Assembly: GCA_013694635.1 (NCBI GenBank)
Contig: JACDCA010000319.1
Span: forward strand, 1-10,674
Reading direction: 5' to 3'
DNA: 10,674 nt
DNA from: Acidobacteriota bacterium
GTDB taxonomy: Bacteria; Acidobacteriota; Vicinamibacteria; Vicinamibacterales; 2-12-FULL-66-21
The position numbers were made by a program, and so were the translations under genes. Shown here in pieces: positions 5,884 to 10,674 of the stretch (positions are counted from its first letter, which is position 1; each line of letters begins with the position of its first letter). Under the pieces are notes generated by a model. That model was not told where the DNA came from, did no database searches, and saw nothing but the letters and a program-made list of their open reading frames with translations.

Positions 5884-6878
5884 GTGACAGCGGCTTCTTT
5901 TCCGGTCTGCTGGCGACCACCCCAGCACCCGCGGCGCTCGAGATCACCGCCCGGCGCATCAACGCCGTCAGCCTGGCTGCAAGCCGGACGATCACGGCGC
6001 ACGTCTCGGAACCGCTACCCGACGGTCTCGTCACGCCGGCGCTGAACGCGACCAACGTCCACGATCACGACGCACTGGCGGCGACCATCAGGGCGGCGAT
6101 CGACCGGCTCTCGCCACGGCCGCGGCGCGTCGCGCTGGTGCTGCCGGACACGGTCGCGAAGGTGTCGCTGGTACGGTTCGAAAAGACACCGGCGCGTGTG
6201 CAGGACCTCGATCAGCTCATCAAATGGCAGATGCGGAAGGCCGCCCCTTTCCGTATCGAGGACGCGCAGGTCGCATGGTCCGAAAGCGGTCCGGCCGATG
6301 GCGGCGGGCGCGAATACCTCGTCGTGCTGGCGCGCCGGGACGTCGTCGAGAGCTACGAGCGCGCGTGCGATGCCGGAGGCGTACACGCCGGGGTCGTGGA
6401 CATCGCGTCGTTGAACATCGTGAACGCTGCGCTTGCGAGCCGGCCGTCCACCACGCCTCCTGGGGACTGGTTGCTGATTCATATCGCGCCTGGTTACGCG
6501 ACCATCACGGTCGTTCGCGCCGGCCGCGTGATGTTTTTCCGCAACCGCCAGTTCGAAGGTTCGGCGGAAACGGATCTGGACGATCTGGTTCACCAGACGG
6601 CGATGTACCACGAGGACCGTCTGTCCGGAGCCGCATTCGCCCGCGTCGTGCTGTCGGGGGCAACCACGCTGGAGGGGGCGTCTGCCGAGCGCGGACGGCG
6701 GCAGATCGAGGACCGCCTCGGCGTCAAGGTGGAAGCGCTGGACGTGCTGCGCGGCGGCGTGACGGTGCGCGATGGCACGGCGGCAGGTCCGGAGTTAATG
6801 GACAACCTGGCGCCTGCGGTCGGGGTCCTCGTACGCGAGAGACCGGCACTGGCGCGGGCGGAACAGGTGGCCTCATGA
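5880..6878 (+). CDS. pilM: PilM-like actin-fold assembly protein
   Basis: 332 aa cytoplasmic, actin-like protein that docks to the short cytoplasmic tail of PilN and links the ATPase/platform to the periplasmic PilN-PilO-PilP frame (T2SS counterpart: cytoplasmic part of GspL). Diagnostic stretch: VALVLPDTVAKVSLVRFEKT (84-103) followed by DLDQLIKWQMRKAAPFRIED (109-128), the PilM pattern of a phase-shifted beta strand plus helix. A second nucleotide-fold half appears at LLIHIAPGYATITVVRAGR (198-216) and VVLSGATT (256-263). The phosphate-1 loop (ALEITARRINAVSLA, 19-33) lacks the usual Asp-Ile-Gly-Ser signature of PilM, so nucleotide binding is uncertain. The ATG overlaps the ATPase stop (ATGA); AAGGTG at 5863-5868 gives a usable Shine-Dalgarno 11 nt upstream. 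Its stop overlaps the next start in the same way. Confidence 0.85.
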   Translation: MSDSGFFSGLLATTPAPAALEITARRINAVSLAASRTITAHVSEPLPDGLVTPALNATNVHDHDALAATIRAAIDRLSPRPRRVALVLPDTVAKVSLVRFEKTPARVQDLDQLIKWQMRKAAPFRIEDAQVAWSESGPADGGGREYLVVLARRDVVESYERACDAGGVHAGVVDIASLNIVNAALASRPSTTPPGDWLLIHIAPGYATITVVRAGRVMFFRNRQFEGSAETDLDDLVHQTAMYHEDRLSGAAFARVVLSGATTLEGASAERGRRQIEDRLGVKVEALDVLRGGVTVRDGTAAGPELMDNLAPAVGVLVRERPALARAEQVAS

Positions 6879-7510
6879 TCCGCACGAACCTTTCCACTCG
6901 TCCTTTTTATAACGAACGCGCCGTACATCTGGTAATTGGCGCCGCGTCGCTGATCGTCCTCGCGCTGACCGTCGTCAACGTCGTTCGCGTGCTGACGCTT
7001 TCGCAGGAGAACACCGAGTACTCCCGGCGCATCAACGGCGACCGGGCCGAGATGGAGCAGCTGGCAACCGGCGCGACGCAGGTCCGCCGCGGCATCAACC
7101 AGAAGGAACTGGAAGTCGTCGTCGACTCGGCTAGGGAGGCGAATGCGCTGATCGATCAGCGGACGTTCTCGTGGACGGCCTTTTTCAACCGGATCGAAGC
7201 CACCATCCCTCCCGACGTGATGCTCTCGTCGGTGCGCCCGACGGTCAAGGACGGACAGAGCCGCGTCAGCCTGGTGGTGCTCGGCCGGCGCATGGAGGAC
7301 ATCGACGAGTTCATGGAGCAGCTCGAGGCGACCGGCTCGTTCTCGGACGTCCTGCCGGCGCAGCAGGATCGTACTGAGTCAGGGTTGTATCGGGTACTAG
7401 TCGACAGCGTGTATACGGGCACCGTCCAGGAGACGGCAGCCCCGCCGTCCGTCTCGCCGCCAGCCGCTTCACCCGCCGGCGCCGAACGGAAGTCTGGAGC
7501 CGCGCTGTGA
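6875..7510 (+). CDS. pilN: PilN-like inner-membrane assembly protein
   Basis: 211 aa bitopic membrane protein. A short cytoplasmic N-terminus, IRTNLSTRPFYNER (2-15), matches the PilM-binding peptide found at the start of PilN proteins. One transmembrane helix follows at about 18-40, then a coiled-coil-prone stretch (43-95) and a periplasmic ferredoxin-like domain (about 98-182) with the conserved WTAFFNRIEATIPPDVMLSS (100-119). The tail after about 185 is Pro/Ala-rich. PilN heterodimerises with PilO in the periplasm. The start ATG at 6875 overlaps the pilM stop (ATGA), with AGGTGG 4 nt upstream. The reading frame stays open far upstream into pilM in another phase, but only the start at 6875 gives a PilN N-terminus. 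Stop overlaps the pilO start as GTGA. Confidence 0.88.
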   Translation: MIRTNLSTRPFYNERAVHLVIGAASLIVLALTVVNVVRVLTLSQENTEYSRRINGDRAEMEQLATGATQVRRGINQKELEVVVDSAREANALIDQRTFSWTAFFNRIEATIPPDVMLSSVRPTVKDGQSRVSLVVLGRRMEDIDEFMEQLEATGSFSDVLPAQQDRTESGLYRVLVDSVYTGTVQETAAPPSVSPPAASPAGAERKSGAAL

Positions 7511-8082
7511 CGCCATACCGCCGCGTCATGGCTGAGAAACGGCGTTTGATCTGGCCGATCGTGATCGCGCTGCTGCTCAACCTGGCGATGTTCGCGCTGG
7601 TCGTTTACCCCCTGTCGAACAAAGTGGCATCGGGCGAGCACGAGGCGGAAGCGTCTGCCCTGGCGCTGGCGGCCTCGAAACGGGATTATGCGAGCGCACG
7701 ACAGACTGTCACCGGCAAGCAGCAGGCGGATGCGGAGCTGACGAAGTTCTACGAGAACGTGCTGCCGCCTGATCTGAGCGGCGCGCGCCGGATCACGTTC
7801 GTCCGGATCCCCCAGCTCGCACAGCAGTCAAACCTGCGGCTCGAGACGCAAACGTCGTCGCCGTCCAAGGTGCGCGACAGCGATCTCGGCAAGCTGACGC
7901 ACACCGCCGTACTAACAGGCGAGTACCGCGACATCCGGCGGTTCATCCACCAGCTCGAGACCTCTCCGGAGTTCCTCGTCCTCGAGCGCGTTGAGCTGAC
8001 ACAGAACGAGAGCGAGTCGGCGCGCGGCATCACGGTGAATGTGCAGGTCGCCACCTACTTCCGGGCCGGCGATGGCAACTGA
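7507..8082 (+). CDS. pilO: PilO-like inner-membrane assembly protein (GTG start)
   Basis: 191 aa bitopic protein, partner of PilN in the alignment subcomplex (GspM is the T2SS analogue). A basic N-terminus precedes a transmembrane helix at about 14-35 (LIWPIVIALLLNLAMFALVV). A heptad-rich coiled coil follows (about 38-85), then a periplasmic ferredoxin-like domain (about 95-187) with the PilO-like pattern TGEYRDIRRFIHQLETSPEF (137-156). The GTG at 7507 overlaps the pilN TGA as GTGA and has GGAG 7 nt upstream (7496-7499), which favours it over the internal ATG at 7528. The end overlaps the following gene by 11 nt. Sequence conservation in PilO is low, so the call rests on topology, the FIHQLE-type motif and position. 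Confidence 0.82.
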   Translation: MTPYRRVMAEKRRLIWPIVIALLLNLAMFALVVYPLSNKVASGEHEAEASALALAASKRDYASARQTVTGKQQADAELTKFYENVLPPDLSGARRITFVRIPQLAQQSNLRLETQTSSPSKVRDSDLGKLTHTAVLTGEYRDIRRFIHQLETSPEFLVLERVELTQNESESARGITVNVQVATYFRAGDGN

Positions 8083-8680
8083 GACCCCCGCTCGCGCAGC
8101 GGGCGGGCCGCGTCCGTGGCTGATGGTCCTGCTCGGGCTGGCGGTGGCGGCGCTGATCGGGTCGCAAATGTTTTCCGGCGATCCCGCGGCACCGAGCGTC
8201 CCAACAACGACGGCTGCGCCGCTGTCGCCGCAGTCAGGGCAGCCTCAGAGGAACGGGACGAAAGTCGATCCTTCCGAGCTCGATGTCAAACTGGAAGCGC
8301 TGAGGCAGCCACCGCCGGCTGCCGGCGCCGCGCACAGGAATCCCTTCCGGTTCAAGCCGGCACCGCCGCCGCCTCCGCCACCGCCGCCGCCACCGGTGAA
8401 GCCGGCGCCGACGACGCCGATCGTGCCGGTGGATCCGGGGCCTCCTCCGCCGCCGCCGATCACGATCAAGTTCATCGGCCTGCTCGAAACCGCCGGCGGG
8501 AGAGTGGCCGCATTCACCGACTGCCGCGCGACGTTTCCGGGGCGCGAAGGGGGCGTCATCGAAGGGCGCTACCGTATCGTGAAGATCGGGATCGAATCGG
8601 CGATCGTGGAGTACGTCGACGGGCGTGGCCGGACGACGCTGCCGCTGAACGGGCAGGCGCAAGCCTGCATGGGCAGGTAG
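8072..8680 (+). CDS. PilP/GspC-like periplasmic connector with polyproline linker
   Basis: 202 aa if started at ATG 8072 (MATETPARAA), overlapping pilO by 11 nt; a longer in-frame start at 8039 is less likely because it adds a non-homologous 11-residue stretch and deepens the overlap. One transmembrane or signal-anchor helix is at about 16-32 (WLMVLLGLAVAALIGSQ). A low-complexity linker follows with an uninterrupted run of 11 prolines (98-108) and a second of six (124-129). The C-terminal beta domain (about 130-198) resembles the PilP/GspC homology region that touches the secretin N0 domain: NPFRF (90-94), IKFIGLLETAGGRVAAFTD, then a glycine-rich strand pattern. Unlike lipoprotein PilP there is no lipobox, so membrane anchoring is GspC-like. 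Cys151 and Cys199 could form a disulfide in the periplasm. Gene symbol withheld because PilP and GspC are both possible. Confidence 0.75.
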   Translation: MATETPARAAGGPRPWLMVLLGLAVAALIGSQMFSGDPAAPSVPTTTAAPLSPQSGQPQRNGTKVDPSELDVKLEALRQPPPAAGAAHRNPFRFKPAPPPPPPPPPPPVKPAPTTPIVPVDPGPPPPPPITIKFIGLLETAGGRVAAFTDCRATFPGREGGVIEGRYRIVKIGIESAIVEYVDGRGRTTLPLNGQAQACMGR

Positions 8681-8721
8681 GGGCTTGGGGCCAGGGGTTG
8701 AGGGCGAGGGAATCGGGGTCT
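8680..8721 (+). repeat. Six-unit heptamer repeat with phased G runs (G-quadruplex potential)
   Basis: Directly at the pilP-like stop codon the strand reads GGGGCTT, GGGGCCA, GGGGTTG, AGGGCGA, GGGAATC, GGGGTCT: six consecutive 7-nt units, each beginning with a G run. The first four provide four runs of at least three G separated by 3-4 nt, the classical intramolecular quadruplex pattern, on the sense (mRNA) strand. The period fades after 8721. Confidence 0.7.
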
Positions 8722-8749
8722 TGTTGGACGGTGGCGGCGGGTCGCGGAC

Positions 8750-8770
8750 AGCTGAGAGCTGAGAGCTAAT
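8750..8770 (+). repeat. Three-unit AGCTGAG heptamer repeat abutting the secretin start
   Basis: AGCTGAG is repeated at 8750-8756 and 8757-8763, with a degenerate third unit AGCTAAT at 8764-8770. It has the same 7-nt period as the upstream G-run repeat but a different sequence. Its last units supply the only purine-rich stretch (GAGAG, 8761-8765) at Shine-Dalgarno distance from the secretin ATG at 8773, and its TAA (8767-8769) closes the upstream frame. Confidence 0.65.
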
Positions 8771-8772
8771 TG

Positions 8773-10674
8773 ATGAAACAGAAGCTGATTGTGCTGATGG
8801 TGGCGATGGTGCTGGCCTCGGGCTGCGCGGCCGGCCGCGCGTTCCGGAAAGGACAGGAAGCAGCGCGCAACGGTGACTGGGACGTGGCTGTCACCGAATA
8901 CACGAAGGCCGTGCAGGAAGCGCCCGACAAGCCGGAATACAAGATCCAGCTGGAGCGGGCCATGCAGACCGCTGCGCAGAATCACATCAGCCGCGCCCGT
9001 GAGTTCGAAGAGAAGGATCAACTCGACGCTGCACTGATTGAATACAAGCGCGCTGTCGATCTCGATTCGACCAACCGCCTGGCCGCCGCCAAGATGGTGG
9101 AGCTCGAAAAAGTGGTGCGCGACCGTATCGAGTCCACCCGCCCGAAGCCGCAGATAGACAAGCTGCGCGAGCAGGCGAGAGCGATGGGGCAGCCGATCAT
9201 CAATCTCCAGGAGCGGCTGCCAAGGCTGTCGTTCAACAACGCAAGCCTGCGCGGCATCCTCGACTTCATCGGGACCAGCGCCGGCATCAACATCTCCTAC
9301 GAGGCAAGCTATCAGGACCGCGCCTACACGATCAATCTCGACGACGTCACCGTGGAGCAGGCGCTGCAGCAGATCATGTTGGCCAATGGCCTCTTCTACA
9401 AGGTGCTCAACCAGAAGACGATCATCGTCATTCCCGACACGGCGCCGAACCGGGCCAAGTACGACGAGATCGTCGTCCGCGTCTTTTACGTGTCTCACGC
9501 CGATGTCGCGGAGGTGGCTCAGATCGTTCAGGCCATGGTGCGAGTGGGGGGGATGCCGGTGCCCCCGCAGGTGCTGGCGAGCAAGACGGCCCATACGATC
9601 ACCGTGCGCGCGACCGCGCCGGTCGTGGACGTGATTGAGAAGATCATCCGCGCCAATGACAAGCCGCGCGCGGAGGTCGTCATCGACGTGCAGATCCTGG
9701 AGGTGAATCGCCAGCGCGCCAAGCAGCTCGGGTTGAACCTGAGCGAGTACGCCGCCGGCCTGACATTCTCTCCGGAGGCCGCGCCCCCGAATACGTCCGG
9801 CGGGTTTCCGCCGGCCAATCCGCCGCCGTTCAATCTCAATACGATCAGCCAGGGGATCAGCACTGCCGATTTCTACCTGACGGTTCCGACGGCCGTCGTG
9901 CGATTCCTCGCCACCGACCAGTACACGAAGCTGATCGCGAAGCCGCAACTCCGCGGCGCGGAAGGTTCGAAGCTGACGCTCAATCTTGGTGATGACATTC
10001 CGGTCATCCAGACGGTATTCGGCGCGGCGGTCGCCGGGGGGTTCGCGAGCATCCCGCAGTCGTCGTTCACCTATAGATCGGTGGGCGTGAACATCGAGAT
10101 GACCCCCCGCGTCACGTACGAAGGAGACATCCGCCTCGAACTGTCGGTGGAGAGCAGCGCGCTCGGGCCAAATATCAGCGTCGCCGGCCAGGACGTGCCG
10201 TCATTCAGCTCCCGCAAGGTGACGACGACGATTCGACTGCGCGAAGGGGAGTCCAACCTGCTCGCCGGCCTGCTGCGCGATGACCAGCGCAAAACCCTGA
10301 CCGGCTTCCCCGGCATCATGCGGCTGCCGATCCTGCGATCGCTGTTCGGACAAACCCAGGATGAAATCAGCCAGTCCGATATCGTCATGCTGTTGACGCC
10401 GCACATCGTGCGGACGCACGAACTGACCGCGGCCGACCTGGCGCCGATCAACATCGGCACGCAGAGCAACATCGGTTTGACAGGACCCCCTCCGCTCATT
10501 GCGCCCGACGCGGCTGCCGTCGGGACGCCGCCGTCCGCCGCAGGAGTAGCGCCCGGGGTTCCTCCACCGGGCATGCCCCGGCCGCCGGTCACGAGCGAGC
10601 CCGGCGCCCAGCCGGTGAATCGCCCGGCGCCCCCTGGCACATCGGCGGTGCCGACGCCGATTACTCCGCAGCCC
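8773..10674 (+). CDS. Lipid-anchored TPR-containing secretin (GspD/PilQ family), 3' end missing
   Basis: 634 codons are visible and the frame is open at the window end. Secretins form the multimeric outer-membrane gate of type II secretion and type IV pilus machines. The signal peptide ends in a clear lipobox LASGC (14-18), lipidated at Cys18. Two TPR-like repeats follow (about 22-55, GDWDVAVTEYTKAV; about 70-104, KDQLDAALIEYKRAV). Next come an N0/STN domain (about 150-220, LSFNNASLRGILDFIG) and an N1-type domain (about 232-297, VRVFYVSHADVAEVAQIVQA). The secretin core (PF00263) spans about 299-548, with VVIDVQILEV, IAKPQLRGAEG, a VGVNIEMTPRV strand, and the hallmark ending at 511-547 containing LPILRSLFG and IVMLLTPHIV. 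Residues 330-360 form a Pro/Asn-rich insert in the core. From about 571 the tail is Pro/Ala-rich. An in-frame TAA at 8767-8769 bounds the start; ATG 8773 is preferred over the adjacent TTG. It lies 92 nt after the pilP-like gene, in contrast to the overlapping genes before it. Confidence 0.95.
   Translation, partial: MKQKLIVLMVAMVLASGCAAGRAFRKGQEAARNGDWDVAVTEYTKAVQEAPDKPEYKIQLERAMQTAAQNHISRAREFEEKDQLDAALIEYKRAVDLDSTNRLAAAKMVELEKVVRDRIESTRPKPQIDKLREQARAMGQPIINLQERLPRLSFNNASLRGILDFIGTSAGINISYEASYQDRAYTINLDDVTVEQALQQIMLANGLFYKVLNQKTIIVIPDTAPNRAKYDEIVVRVFYVSHADVAEVAQIVQAMVRVGGMPVPPQVLASKTAHTITVRATAPVVDVIEKIIRANDKPRAEVVIDVQILEVNRQRAKQLGLNLSEYAAGLTFSPEAAPPNTSGGFPPANPPPFNLNTISQGISTADFYLTVPTAVVRFLATDQYTKLIAKPQLRGAEGSKLTLNLGDDIPVIQTVFGAAVAGGFASIPQSSFTYRSVGVNIEMTPRVTYEGDIRLELSVESSALGPNISVAGQDVPSFSSRKVTTTIRLREGESNLLAGLLRDDQRKTLTGFPGIMRLPILRSLFGQTQDEISQSDIVMLLTPHIVRTHELTAADLAPINIGTQSNIGLTGPPPLIAPDAAAVGTPPSAAGVAPGVPPPGMPRPPVTSEPGAQPVNRPAPPGTSAVPTPITPQP

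Noticed and set aside
4219..5928. 569-aa open frame on the minus strand opposite the ATPase gene
   Set aside because: The composition is rich in Arg, Asp and His with no recognisable motif, and it mirrors a fully conserved GspE/PilB gene on the plus strand; a typical antisense frame in GC-rich DNA.
6224..6874. In-frame upstream extension of the pilN-like gene (would give a 428-aa protein)
   Set aside because: The extra 217 residues are Arg/Gly-rich and out of frame within the pilM-like gene; the ATG at 6875 gives the conserved PilN N-terminus and an ATGA overlap.
8039..8071. Longer start for the PilP/GspC-like gene
   Set aside because: It adds 11 residues with no family resemblance inside pilO; the ATG at 8072 gives the short overlap seen elsewhere in the operon.
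8569..9948. 459-aa open frame on the minus strand across the secretin gene
   Set aside because: It lies opposite a secretin with all domain hallmarks and runs through the heptamer repeats as low-complexity sequence; no independent evidence of coding.

Overview
The window is GC-rich, densely coded DNA from a Gram-negative (diderm) bacterium. It encodes an outer-membrane secretin and two proteins with lipoprotein signal peptides. The layout (a GspF/PilC and GspE/PilB pair, PilM/N/O/P-like proteins, a TPR-containing lipo-secretin, and a bacterial microcompartment locus next door) together with heptamer-type intergenic repeats looks to me like Acidobacteriota, perhaps Vicinamibacteria. That assignment is inference from general resemblance; no marker gene is present.

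Left part, minus strand (1-1046): the 5' end of a bacterial microcompartment (BMC) locus reading leftwards out of the window. It holds a complete 96-aa BMC-H shell protein and, 30 nt downstream, the first 241 codons of a CoA-acylating aldehyde dehydrogenase of the AdhE N-terminal/EutE type. Such pairs typically sit in aldehyde-processing metabolosomes; the signature enzyme that would name the substrate is outside the window.

Middle, plus strand (1145-2832): a divergent unrecognised lipoprotein with two probable beta-sandwich modules, then a secreted lytic transglycosylase with a small N-terminal beta-rich domain. The transglycosylase may be translated through a five-codon leader (MSLPT) that carries the good Shine-Dalgarno and overlaps its start as ATGA.

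Right part, plus strand (3010 to the window end): one operon for a type IV pilus / type II secretion-like envelope machine. It begins with the inner-membrane platform protein (PilC/GspF) and the assembly ATPase (GspE/PilB). The alignment proteins PilM, PilN, PilO and PilP follow, mostly joined by ATGA/GTGA or short overlaps. The operon ends in the window with a lipid-anchored TPR-containing secretin whose proline-rich tail is cut by the window end. Together these would form the ATPase and platform, the PilM-N-O-P connector through the periplasm, and the outer-membrane gate. Pilins, prepilin peptidase and a retraction ATPase are not in the window, so pilus versus secretion function cannot be decided. 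A perfect TATAAT and a 24-nt imperfect palindrome precede the operon. Before the secretin, the coupling is broken by 92 nt containing two different 7-nt-periodic repeats, one of which has G-quadruplex potential.

No RNA gene, CRISPR array, insertion sequence or non-coding stretch above 300 nt was found. The points that most deserve a second look are the TPR-liposecretin fusion, the heptamer/G-run spacer, the dyad in the operon leader, and the leader-peptide arrangements before the transglycosylase and the shell protein.
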